A DNA stretch of 64,000 nt, taken from NCBI GenBank assembly GCA_022824365.1, contig JAJEAA010000008.1:1-64000 (forward strand), written 5' to 3'. Shown here one piece after another: positions 50,605 through 59,033 of the stretch; within the stretch, counting starts at the first letter, position 1; every line of letters begins with the position of its first letter. A model generated the notes under the pieces. It ran no database searches, was not told where the DNA came from, and was given only the letters and a program-made list of their open reading frames with translations. Both the position numbers and the translations under genes were made by a program. The DNA is from Anaerolineae bacterium (lineage in GTDB: Bacteria; Chloroflexota; Anaerolineae; Aggregatilineales; Phototrophicaceae).

Positions 50605-52071
50605 ATGGAACCTGCCAATCTGCTCTTCATCATCTCCGATCAGCATCAGGCCAGCGCGATGGGCTGCGCCGGTCACCCGCTTGTGCGGACGCCCAATCTC
50701 GATAGGTTAGCGGCGGGCGGGACGCGCTTCACCAATGCCTATACCAATTGCGCCATCTGTGTGCCGGCGCGCGCTTCCCTGGCAACCGGACAGTATGTGC
50801 ACAGTATTGGCAATTGGGACAACGGCTTGCCCTACGATGGAAGCCGGCCCAGCTGGGGGCATCGGCTGAAAGCGGCGGGCTGCCAGGTCGATTCTATCGG
50901 CAAGCTGCATTTCCGCAGCGCGGATGATGACAACGGCTTCACGAAGGAGATCGAGCCTCTGCATGTCGTCGAAGGCATTGGCGACCCCGCCAGCGGCATC
51001 CGTGATGGTTCGCTGCGGCGCAATTCCCGCCTGGGCATCGACGAAGCCGGCGCGAACGATTCCACCTATCAGCAATACGATATCCGCAATCGCGATAACG
51101 CCATTCGCTGGCTGCATGAGCGCGCGGAGGACGAAAAGCCCTGGGCGCTGTTTCTGTCTTTCGTGACGCCGCATCCGCCTTTCCTCGCGCCGTCCGAGAC
51201 CTACAATCTCTATCCGCGCGCGGATATCACGCTGCCGCCGCAATGGGCTGAAGACAGTTGGCCCCGACACCCGGCTTATGACTATATGCGGCGCTTCTTC
51301 GGCGCTGATAAACCTTTTGACGAAGAGACGATCCGCCGCCTTCACGGAGCCTATTACGGCATCTGCACCTTCCTGGACGAGCAGATTGGGCAGGTGCTGG
51401 GAACTTTGGATGCCTTGAAGCTCCGCGAAACGACGCGCGTCATCTACACTTCCGATCACGGCGAGCATCTGGGCGCGCGCGGCATCTTCGGCAAGTTCAC
51501 CATGTACGAGGAGGCCTCCGCCATACCCTTCATCCTGTCCGGTCCCGATGTGCCGGCGGGCAAAGTCATCGACAGTCCAATATCGCTGGTCGATTGCTTC
51601 CCTACCGTGTTGGATGCCGTCGGCTGCCCGCGCGCGGAGCAGGACGCGGATCTGCCAGGCGAATCCCTTTGGGAGATCGCCGCGGGACCGGATCGTGATC
51701 GGACCGTCTTCGCCGAGTATCACGCCATCGGGACGCGAAACGCCTATTACATGCTGCGCGACCGGCGCTACAAATACATTTATCATGTCGATGCGCCAGC
51801 GCAGCTTTTTGACCTGGTCGCGGATCCGGACGAGAGGCATGACCTGGCGGCGCAACCGGATGCTGGGGCTTCGAGGCTGCTGGCGGATTACGAAGCGCAA
51901 CTGCGCGCGATACTCGATCCCGAAGCGGTGGACCGGCAAGCGAAAGCCGATCAGCAGCGCCGGATTGAATCCCTCGGCGGGCGCGAGGCGGTGGTCGGGC
52001 GGGGCGCGTTTATCAATTCGCCCGTGCCAGGCGAAGCGCCGCGTTTCCGCAAGTTGCAGTCTGTCGATTGA
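50605..52071 (+). CDS. sulfatase, S1 type (first)
   Basis: From the ATG at 50605 the product is 488 aa. The family start NLLFIISDQHQ supplies the metal-binding Asp, and CVPAR (52-56) followed by ASLATGQ is the C-x-P-x-R motif whose Cys becomes formylglycine. YTSDHGEHLGARG and HVDAPAQLFDLVADPDERHDLA (here as LFDLVADPDE) are later sulfatase blocks. It removes sulfate esters, presumably from a glycan. There is no signal peptide, so it is probably cytoplasmic. It is convergent with the next sulfatase. An upstream extension to 50467 is open but not family-like. Confidence 0.92.
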   Translation: MEPANLLFIISDQHQASAMGCAGHPLVRTPNLDRLAAGGTRFTNAYTNCAICVPARASLATGQYVHSIGNWDNGLPYDGSRPSWGHRLKAAGCQVDSIGKLHFRSADDDNGFTKEIEPLHVVEGIGDPASGIRDGSLRRNSRLGIDEAGANDSTYQQYDIRNRDNAIRWLHERAEDEKPWALFLSFVTPHPPFLAPSETYNLYPRADITLPPQWAEDSWPRHPAYDYMRRFFGADKPFDEETIRRLHGAYYGICTFLDEQIGQVLGTLDALKLRETTRVIYTSDHGEHLGARGIFGKFTMYEEASAIPFILSGPDVPAGKVIDSPISLVDCFPTVLDAVGCPRAEQDADLPGESLWEIAAGPDRDRTVFAEYHAIGTRNAYYMLRDRRYKYIYHVDAPAQLFDLVADPDERHDLAAQPDAGASRLLADYEAQLRAILDPEAVDRQAKADQQRRIESLGGREAVVGRGAFINSPVPGEAPRFRKLQSVD

Positions 52072-52098
52072 GCTTTGGCGGAAGAGGCAGTTGTTTCT

Positions 52099-53586
52099 TT
52101 ATCGGTGGTTCGCCCAATAGTTGCGCAGGTCCGATTTGAACTTGTAGCGCCGGCGCGGATGGGGAAGGGGATCTTGCATACGCAGGGTCCAAGCCAGCAA
52201 CTCCGCCAATAACTCGCTTTGGACGTCCGCCAATAGCGGCTCGCCATAAAGATTGCGCTCTTCCAGCGGATCGCCGCGCAAGTCGTACAACTGCCCCGCG
52301 CCTTGCATATCGAAGATGAGCTTCCAGTTGCCGCGGCGAACCATGCGCATCGTACCGCTTTGCGACCAGCCGTTCAGCTCGTCAAAAGCCAGCCCTGGCC
52401 GCAAGCCGTCTTCTGCCGGGTCGAATTCATCCTCGGCTGTATAATGCAGACCGCCAAAGCCGTGCTCGGCATAGACGCTGGAAAATTCCTCGCGCGGATA
52501 ATCCTCGCCCAGCAGCAGCGGTTTCAGGCTGCGCCCCTGCGCGCCGGCGGGCAAAGGCTCGTCAATGAAGTCGCAGATGGTCGGCATGATGTCGGCGAGT
52601 GAGATATGCGCCTCGTGCGGCTCCGGCTGCGCCGCGATGCCCGGTCCGGCCCAGCTGAATGGAATGCGGATCAGCACTTCGGGGAGTTCCGGCCCTTTAC
52701 GCGCCAAGCCGTATTCGCCGACGAAGTCGCCATGGTCGGATAAAAAGATCAAGTGCGTATTGTCGCGCAGATTTTGATCTTCGAGGAAGCCCACAAATCG
52801 GCGAACTTGGTCGTCGATCAAGCGCAGCATACCCATGTAATTCGCGCGCGCCCGCGGCAACTGCTCGGCGTAATTGTCAAACGCGACTTCGCCGATATGC
52901 CGCGTCCACTGGAATTTGAACCCCTTGCTCGCGAGCGACGAGGCCTCAGTCTTGGTCGGCGGCAGGGACTCCGGCGGAAACAGTGAGAAGTACGGCTCCG
53001 GCGCTTGATAAGGATTGTGCGGCTCGGGGAAGGATAGCCAGAGGAAGAATGGTTCCCCGCCGTCATGCGATTCGATCCAGTTGATGGCCGCGCTCACCGC
53101 GCGCCAGGGGCACTGTGTCTCCAGCGGGAATGGCGCTGCTTCCAGGTCGGCGCGATGATTGAGATTGAGCAGGTAGTCATCGAAGGCCTTCTCGTCATCG
53201 CTGCGGTCATCGCCTTTGCCGCCGGCGTGTCCCAACTCAAACCAGTGATCGACGCGCTCCGGCGTCAAGTGGGAATGGTTCTTGCCGCATAGCGCGGTGC
53301 GATAGCCCTTATCGCGCAGGATATCGATCAGGTCGCGGCTGTAAGTGGCATCCTCTTTGTTGTGATTGGTGCGGGCGCGGGTCGCCGATGGATAGCGCCC
53401 GGTCAGCATGCTAACTCGCGCCGGCAGGCAGGCGGGCATGGTGCTGTAGGCACGGTTGAACCAAAGCCCTTGTCGCGCTAGCTTATCCAGAAAGGGCGTG
53501 GTATCCAGCGGGAAGCCCTCGCGCCGGCACAGATCGGCTCGCTGCTGATCGGTCATGATGATCACAAAATTCGGGCGTTCCGTCAT
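52099..53586 (-). CDS. sulfatase, S1 type (second)
   Basis: The 495-aa protein starts RPNFVIIMTDQQRADL and has CLPAR (53-57) followed by VSMLTG, the formylglycine motif. Later, FLSDHGDFVGEYGL provides the second metal-binding Asp-His pair, and GKNHSHL and SFPEPHNPYQAP are substrate-site segments. No export signal is seen. It is the last gene of the minus-strand transporter operon, 59 bp after the binding-protein gene. The sulfate position cleaved cannot be told from the sequence. Confidence 0.93.
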   Translation of the reverse strand: MTERPNFVIIMTDQQRADLCRREGFPLDTTPFLDKLARQGLWFNRAYSTMPACLPARVSMLTGRYPSATRARTNHNKEDATYSRDLIDILRDKGYRTALCGKNHSHLTPERVDHWFELGHAGGKGDDRSDDEKAFDDYLLNLNHRADLEAAPFPLETQCPWRAVSAAINWIESHDGGEPFFLWLSFPEPHNPYQAPEPYFSLFPPESLPPTKTEASSLASKGFKFQWTRHIGEVAFDNYAEQLPRARANYMGMLRLIDDQVRRFVGFLEDQNLRDNTHLIFLSDHGDFVGEYGLARKGPELPEVLIRIPFSWAGPGIAAQPEPHEAHISLADIMPTICDFIDEPLPAGAQGRSLKPLLLGEDYPREEFSSVYAEHGFGGLHYTAEDEFDPAEDGLRPGLAFDELNGWSQSGTMRMVRRGNWKLIFDMQGAGQLYDLRGDPLEERNLYGEPLLADVQSELLAELLAWTLRMQDPLPHPRRRYKFKSDLRNYWANHR

Positions 53587-53609
53587 AAGGCTTCTACCGC
53601 CGGAGTTTA

Positions 53610-53647
53610 AGCCCTCCCCCTATATGGAGGAGGGTTGTGGGGAGACT
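53610..53647. repeat. palindromic repeat at the end of the binding-protein gene
   Basis: GCCCTCCCCCTATATGGAGG and AGGGTTGTGGGGAGACT resemble the R3 family. It overlaps the stop codon of the binding-protein gene (53646-53648). Confidence 0.55.
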
Positions 53648-54926
53648 ATAGCAAACGGTTCACTTCAGAGACGATGTCGTCGCAGACTTCCTGCGCCGTC
53701 ACTCCGCCGACCCAAAGCCGTTCCAACTGACTCTGCGCGATCTGTTGCGCCTGTGTGAACTGCGGATGACGCGGGTCCGGGCGCAGATAGTCATTGCCCT
53801 TGGTGAAGACCAATATATCCGCCGGCGGTTCGCCCGGCTTCAGGAATACATCTGATTCCGCCACTGATGTCAGCGGCGGCACGATGCCCATGATATCGGT
53901 CCATAGCGAGACGCAGTCTGTCGATATCAAGAATTTTAGAAATTCCCAGGATTCGTCCGGTTGCTGCGTGAAGGCGGATACCGTATGACCGGTGCCGCCG
54001 CCGGAGGTCGACTTGCCTGCGGCCCCGGCCGGGTGAGGCGCTACGTTCCATTCGAACTTGTCAGCGATATTGGTGCGCATCCGTCCGATAGCGGGCCACC
54101 AGGTTTCCATCGCGGTCACACCCGATTGGAAGAGCTCGCCGGAGCCCATCTCGGACGCCACATCGAGCGGCGGCGCCACTTCGTGCACGTGGATGAGATC
54201 GCCCAAGAATTGCAGCGCTTCCACCGCTTCCGGCGAATTCAGGACGCACTCAGTGCCTTCTTCGTTGAAGAAAGTTCCGCCGTTCGCTGTGACCCAGATC
54301 CACCAGGCGCGGAAGCCGGTCTTGACCTGCCAGCCCCAGACTCCGGCTTCCTTGTCGGTTAGGGCGATCGCCTTCTCGAGGAAAGCGTCCCAGGTCCAGG
54401 ATTCATCTTCCCAGTCGGCAGGCGGCGCAGCAATGCCGGCTGCATCAAAGAGCGTCTTGTTGTAGAACAACTGCTGATTGGGCGCATCGACCGGGAAGCC
54501 GTATTGCACGCCGTCGACATTGTAGAGCTTCAGGTTCTGTTGTGAGATATCCGAGGTATCGAAGTTGTCACGCGCCAGATAATCGTCCAGCGCCAGCAGT
54601 TGGCCCCGCGCCACGAAAGGTTCAATCGCGCCGTTGCCGAGGAACATCACATCGGGATAATCGCCGCCTGCCAGCTGCGTTTGCAGCTTTGTCATGTAGT
54701 CTGAGCCCGGCGTATGGATGAACTCGATGTCGATCGCGTCTTGCATCTCATCGTAGAGCGCCAGCGTGGCCTCGCGCGCTTGCACCTCGGTCGGATTGCC
54801 CCAGGCGGTAAGCCGCAGGGTGACAGCGTCCTGCGCCAATGCCGACCAGGGGGATGACGCGATCGCCGCGCCAAAAGCGGACATTGACGAAAACTTCAGA
54901 AAATCACGTCTTGATAACTTGTACAT
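53646..54926 (-). CDS. ABC sugar-binding protein with Tat signal
   Basis: From the ATG at 54926 (after AAAGGA) the product is 426 aa. It starts MYKLSRRDFLKFSS, a twin-arginine signal, with a cleavage region SPWSALAQ and no lipobox Cys. The rest is a CUT1-type solute-binding protein: LTAWGNPTEVQAREA, then GGDYPDVMFLGNG, and the C-terminal lobe with WWPAIGRMRTN and SWEFLKFLIST. It would capture an oligosaccharide and pass it to the two permeases encoded upstream. Tat export implies folding before export. The in-frame extension to 55118 is rejected. Confidence 0.9.
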   Translation of the reverse strand: MYKLSRRDFLKFSSMSAFGAAIASSPWSALAQDAVTLRLTAWGNPTEVQAREATLALYDEMQDAIDIEFIHTPGSDYMTKLQTQLAGGDYPDVMFLGNGAIEPFVARGQLLALDDYLARDNFDTSDISQQNLKLYNVDGVQYGFPVDAPNQQLFYNKTLFDAAGIAAPPADWEDESWTWDAFLEKAIALTDKEAGVWGWQVKTGFRAWWIWVTANGGTFFNEEGTECVLNSPEAVEALQFLGDLIHVHEVAPPLDVASEMGSGELFQSGVTAMETWWPAIGRMRTNIADKFEWNVAPHPAGAAGKSTSGGGTGHTVSAFTQQPDESWEFLKFLISTDCVSLWTDIMGIVPPLTSVAESDVFLKPGEPPADILVFTKGNDYLRPDPRHPQFTQAQQIAQSQLERLWVGGVTAQEVCDDIVSEVNRLL

Positions 54927-55003
54927 TTTCATATCCTTTCTTGAAGAACATTGAACGTAACCTGCGTTAGCGGCGTTTGTCGCTTTGCACCTCCTTCCGC
55001 GGG

Positions 55004-55873
55004 TTAACCCTTTACACCTGTGATGACGACGCCTTGAATCATGTAGCGCTGCGTGAAGAAGAAGACAATGACCACAGGCGCCATAAACAAGATATTCGCC
55101 GCCATCATCAGCTCCCAATCGGTCCCGTGCGTTTCATCCATGAAGGTCCGCAAGCCGACCGCGGCGGTCAAAGACTCGGTCCGATTGAGATAGATCAGCG
55201 GCGCCAGGAATTCGCGCCATTTGAATTGGGCGAACATCAGCGCGGCGACGCCCAGAGCCGGTTTGCTCATTGGCAGGATGATGCGCCAATAGACCTGAAA
55301 ATGACTGGCGCCGTCCATGCGCGCGGCGTCATCGAGATCGAGCGGGATGGTCATAAAGAATTGCCGCAGGAGGAAAACGTAGAAGGCATTGCGGGCGAAC
55401 CAGGCCGGCAGCGTGATAGGGAAGTAGGTGTTGATCCAGCCCAGTTCCTTGAAGAGGATAAAGGTCGGGATCAGTGTGACCTGGGTAGGCAACATCATCG
55501 TCGCCAGCAGCACCAGGAAGAGCTTGTCGCGGAAGGGCCAGCGCAAGCGCGAAAAGGCGAATGCCGCCAAGCTGCACGAGAGCAGCGTCCCGATTGTCGA
55601 AATCACGACGACAAAGACCGAGTTCAGCATCCAGCGCGCGAAGGGACGCTCGACCAATACCCGAACATAGTTGGATGGCTCGGCTGGATTCGGTATCAGC
55701 TGTGGCGGTATCTGATAGACTTGATCCGGCGTTTTCAGCGATGTGGAAAAGGTCCAAAGAAAGGGGAATAGGACGATGACCGCGCCGCCGATCAAGATGA
55801 GGTAGATGACGAATTTCTGAATCGCATCGGCGCGCTGGCGGTTCTTCTTCCGTCCCAAGCTAAGCGTCGTCAT
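55004..55873 (-). CDS. ABC sugar permease, MalG/UgpE type
   Basis: From the ATG at 55873 the product is 289 aa, with six hydrophobic segments. The EAA motif is LDDAARMDGASHFQVYWRIILP. WTFSTSLKTPDQ after the first span is typical of the MalG subfamily. The ATG overlaps the stop of the MalF-type gene (ATGA). It forms half of the CUT1 permease; no ATPase gene is in the window, so a shared MsmK/UgpC-like ATPase is likely. Confidence 0.92.
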   Translation of the reverse strand: MTTLSLGRKKNRQRADAIQKFVIYLILIGGAVIVLFPFLWTFSTSLKTPDQVYQIPPQLIPNPAEPSNYVRVLVERPFARWMLNSVFVVVISTIGTLLSCSLAAFAFSRLRWPFRDKLFLVLLATMMLPTQVTLIPTFILFKELGWINTYFPITLPAWFARNAFYVFLLRQFFMTIPLDLDDAARMDGASHFQVYWRIILPMSKPALGVAALMFAQFKWREFLAPLIYLNRTESLTAAVGLRTFMDETHGTDWELMMAANILFMAPVVIVFFFTQRYMIQGVVITGVKG

Positions 55874-56850
55874 TCGCCCCGCCCTTTCAGAGAGCCCTCG
55901 TAATAGACCCAGGCTTTGGACGAACGAAGCACCAGCACAGACAGCACCAGCACGTAGAAAAAGATGACCCAAGCGATTGCCGATGCGTAGCCCATTTTGA
56001 ACCATTGGAAGGCATGGCGATACAGATATAACACGATGAACAGGCTGGCGTTGGCGGGCCCGCCTTCAGTCAGAATGAAGGGCGTTTGGAATTCCTGCAA
56101 GCTGATGATGATGCCATTGATCAAAGTAAAGAAGATGACCGGAGTAATCATGGGCACGGTGATTTTGAAGAACTTGCGAAAGGAGCCCGCGCCATCAACC
56201 TCGGCCGCTTCATACAGCTCAGTCGGTACGCTTTGTAGCGCGCCCAGATAGATGAGCATATTGGCGCCGCTGCCCCAGACGCTCATCAAGATAAAGCTGA
56301 AGAGGACGATATCGGGGTCCCCCAGCCAGGAGACCGGTTCAATGCCCAGGAGCTTCAAGGCGCCGTTAAGCAGGCCGTACTGCGTACCGAAGATCCAGCG
56401 AAACATGATCGCAATCGAGACTCCGCTAAGCACCGACGGCAAATAGTAAACCGAGCGGAACATGCCAAGCAGGCGAATCTTCTGGTTGAGTAGCTGCGCC
56501 AGCGCCAAACCAACCGCAATCTGAATCGGAACGCTGAATACGGCATATAGCGTCGTCACGCGGAAAGACAGCCAGAAGGTATTGTCATCGGTCAACAGGG
56601 CCTGGAAATTGTCCAGCCCGAGGAAGCGTGGCGGCGTGAACAAATCCCAACGCGTCATCGACAAATACAGGCTGGCGATCATGGGACCAGCGATGAAGAA
56701 GACAAAGCCGAAAATCCAGGGCGCGGCCATCACAAAACCTGTCAGCGCCTCGGATTGACGATAGGTCAGGTGAAAGCGAGGATTTGTTTTCTTAGGCTCC
56801 GGCAGATGTGTAGAGTTTATCAAAGAAGTGTACGAAAAAACTTTTATCAT
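55870..56850 (-). CDS. ABC sugar permease, MalF/UgpA type
   Basis: From the ATG at 56850 the product is 326 aa. Six spans are visible, with FVMAAPWIFGFVFFIAGPM as the first and the EAA motif YEAAEVDGAGSFRKFFKITVP. The open frame runs to 57162, but the extra 104 residues are not family-like. The start region has no clear ribosome binding site; a TTGTTT and TATGAT pair 19 bp apart overlaps the ATG. It is the first gene of the minus-strand operon permease-permease-binding protein-sulfatase. Confidence 0.88.
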   Translation of the reverse strand: MIKVFSYTSLINSTHLPEPKKTNPRFHLTYRQSEALTGFVMAAPWIFGFVFFIAGPMIASLYLSMTRWDLFTPPRFLGLDNFQALLTDDNTFWLSFRVTTLYAVFSVPIQIAVGLALAQLLNQKIRLLGMFRSVYYLPSVLSGVSIAIMFRWIFGTQYGLLNGALKLLGIEPVSWLGDPDIVLFSFILMSVWGSGANMLIYLGALQSVPTELYEAAEVDGAGSFRKFFKITVPMITPVIFFTLINGIIISLQEFQTPFILTEGGPANASLFIVLYLYRHAFQWFKMGYASAIAWVIFFYVLVLSVLVLRSSKAWVYYEGSLKGRGE

Positions 56851-56972
56851 ACAATAATGCCTATTGTAACAAACAAATATACTGGCGGGCAAAATCCAGA
56901 TTGCTTCGGGCGCGGTGGATTCTGTGGATGTGGCAACTTCGACATAACTAGCAAAAAACTTCAGCGCCGCCG

Positions 56973-56989
56973 GGCTGTGTCTACGCGCC
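56973..56989. repeat. R2 17-mer, inverted
   Basis: GGCTGTGTCTACGCGCC is the exact reverse complement of the 17-mer at 11664 and 36105. It lies in the 298-bp gap between the two divergent transporter operons, which holds no gene. Confidence 0.75.
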
Positions 56990-57148
56990 CTGCTGTATAG
57001 TTTGTAGCGAAAAACTCCCTGCGGTTCTCGACAAAGGGGAGTACCTAATATATTCGCCACTCCCCAACGAGGCAAGCATTTGCAAAGATCCGCGCGCTGC
57101 AATAGAATCTTTACACTGTCTTCTGATATCGGATGACTGTCTCGTGAA

Positions 57149-58078
57149 ATGGGATCCGCCAAGATAGCAAACGGAAGGCGCTATCCCCTGCGCCTTTCGA
57201 AGATCGAACGGCAAGATGCCCTCGTCGGCTTTCTCTTCATCACGCCTTTCATTATCTTGTACTTGATATTCAACTTCGTCCCTATTTTGCAGGGCTTCTG
57301 GATTTCGCTGCATAACTGGGATGTGATCGGCACAAACATTAAGTTCGTCGGCCTGCGGAATTACGAGATTCTCTTCGGCAAGGACAAACTCTTCTGGTCG
57401 TCGCTTGAGCACACCCTGTTTTTCGCCGTGCTCGCCGGACCGGGCTTGATCATCACCGGCTTGGCGCTGGCTCTCATGCTGAATCAACGGGCGCGCGGCA
57501 TCGGCATCTTTCGCACTGTTTTCTATATGCCCAATATCCTGTCGGTGACGGTCGTCGGTTTGGTCTTTGCCCGTGTCTTCGCGCCCGGCGAGCGCGGCTT
57601 CGTAAACGCCATACTTGATTCGCTCGGGGTATCGATGGGCTCCTGGTTTCTCGATGAAGCCAGCGCCATGCCAACAATCGCAATCACCAAAGTCTGGTGG
57701 TCGGTCGGTTTTAATATGCTGATCTTCTTGGCTGGCTTGCAGGATATTCCGCAGGCGCTGTATGACGCGGCCAAAGTGGACGGCGGCGGCCGCTGGGCGC
57801 TTTTCCGTCATGTCACGCTGCCGGGCTTGCGGCGGCCCATGCTCTTTGTGATTGTCTTGCAGGCGATCGCCTCGGTTCAGGTCTTCCCGCTGATTGACGT
57901 GCTCACTGGCGGCGGACCGGCCGGCAGCACCCGTCCGCTGGTGATGTATCTCTTCGAGCGTTCCTTTGATTATTGGCAATTGGGTTACGGTTCAGCCATC
58001 GCTTTTGTGCTTTTCGTCTTCCTGTTTTCCATCTCAATTTTTCAACTCTGGTTCTTCAGCCGCGGAGAAGTTGATTGA
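57149..58078 (+). CDS. ABC sugar permease, MalF/UgpA type (second set)
   Basis: The 309-aa protein has six spans. FLFITPFIILYLIFNFVP is the first, and the EAA motif is YDAAKVDGGGRWALFRHVTLP. SLHNWDVIG and FVGLRNYEILF are MalF-type markers. It is a distant paralogue of the divergent 55870 gene, not a recent duplicate, so the two systems probably carry different sugars. It starts the plus-strand mirror operon. Confidence 0.92.
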   Translation: MGSAKIANGRRYPLRLSKIERQDALVGFLFITPFIILYLIFNFVPILQGFWISLHNWDVIGTNIKFVGLRNYEILFGKDKLFWSSLEHTLFFAVLAGPGLIITGLALALMLNQRARGIGIFRTVFYMPNILSVTVVGLVFARVFAPGERGFVNAILDSLGVSMGSWFLDEASAMPTIAITKVWWSVGFNMLIFLAGLQDIPQALYDAAKVDGGGRWALFRHVTLPGLRRPMLFVIVLQAIASVQVFPLIDVLTGGGPAGSTRPLVMYLFERSFDYWQLGYGSAIAFVLFVFLFSISIFQLWFFSRGEVD

Positions 58079-58956
58079 TGGAAGCCGTCCCCTCGATCGA
58101 GCGCCTGAGCATGCGGCAAGCGCAAAGCCAACGGCAGCAGACGCGGCGCAGCTTCTTCATCATCGCCGCGATGACGCTTTTCGCCTTTGTTTGGCTGGTC
58201 CCAATTGTCTGGACGCTGTCGCTGTCCTTTCGCCCGGAGCACTCGATCACAGCAAATCTCACGCTCCTGCTGCCCCTGCCGTTCACGGCGGAAAATTACG
58301 ATTTTGTTTTCTCCAGCAGCCGCATTCCGCGCTGGTTCGTCAACAGCCTGATCGTGGCGAGCCTGCGGACGTTTTTGCAGTTGATGATTTGCTCGCTGGC
58401 GGCATATAGTTTCGCGCGGGTCAAGTTTCCCTTTCGGCAATATATCTTCTACTTTGTGCTGATCGGTTTGATGGTGCCGGGTCAGGCGACATTCATCCCG
58501 GTCTATCTGCTCTTTTCCAATCTCAAGCTGTTGAACAGCTTTCCCGCGCTCATCCTGCCCGGCTTGGCATCGCCTTTTGCCGTCTTCCTGCTCGTGCAGT
58601 TTTTCAAAGGCATACCGATTGAATTGGAGGAAGCGGCGCGGCTCGATGGCGCCAGCCGGATCGGCGTCTATTTCCGCATCTTTCTGCCCTTGTCGACGCC
58701 GGTGCTGACGGCGCTTGCCATTTTCACCTTCCTCGGCACCTGGAATGAATACCTCTGGCCCCTCGTCGCCGCCACCGATCCCGATATCATGACCATTACT
58801 ATCGGCTTGAACAACCTGACAGCGACCACCTACCAAGCCAATTATGGTCAGACGATGGCGGCAGCCTGGACCGCCGGCTTGCCCATCGTCATCTTTTTCT
58901 TCATCTTCCAGAAGCGCATCATTTCCGGCATTCAGATATCAAGTGGGATAAAGTAG
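58075..58956 (+). CDS. ABC sugar permease, MalG/UgpE type (second set)
   Basis: The 293-aa protein has six spans and the EAA motif LEEAARLDGASRIGVYFRIFLP. TLSLSFRPEHSI follows the first span. The ATG overlaps the previous stop as ATGA. FTFLGTWNEYLWPLV is a MalG-type marker near the C-terminus. It pairs with the 57149 permease. Confidence 0.92.
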   Translation: MMEAVPSIERLSMRQAQSQRQQTRRSFFIIAAMTLFAFVWLVPIVWTLSLSFRPEHSITANLTLLLPLPFTAENYDFVFSSSRIPRWFVNSLIVASLRTFLQLMICSLAAYSFARVKFPFRQYIFYFVLIGLMVPGQATFIPVYLLFSNLKLLNSFPALILPGLASPFAVFLLVQFFKGIPIELEEAARLDGASRIGVYFRIFLPLSTPVLTALAIFTFLGTWNEYLWPLVAATDPDIMTITIGLNNLTATTYQANYGQTMAAAWTAGLPIVIFFFIFQKRIISGIQISSGIK

Positions 58957-59033
58957 GGATGAGGAGGTGAACATACGTAGGCGATAGATATTCCGAATTG
59001 TTTAGGATAGTTTCAGAAAAGGAGACTGGCAAA

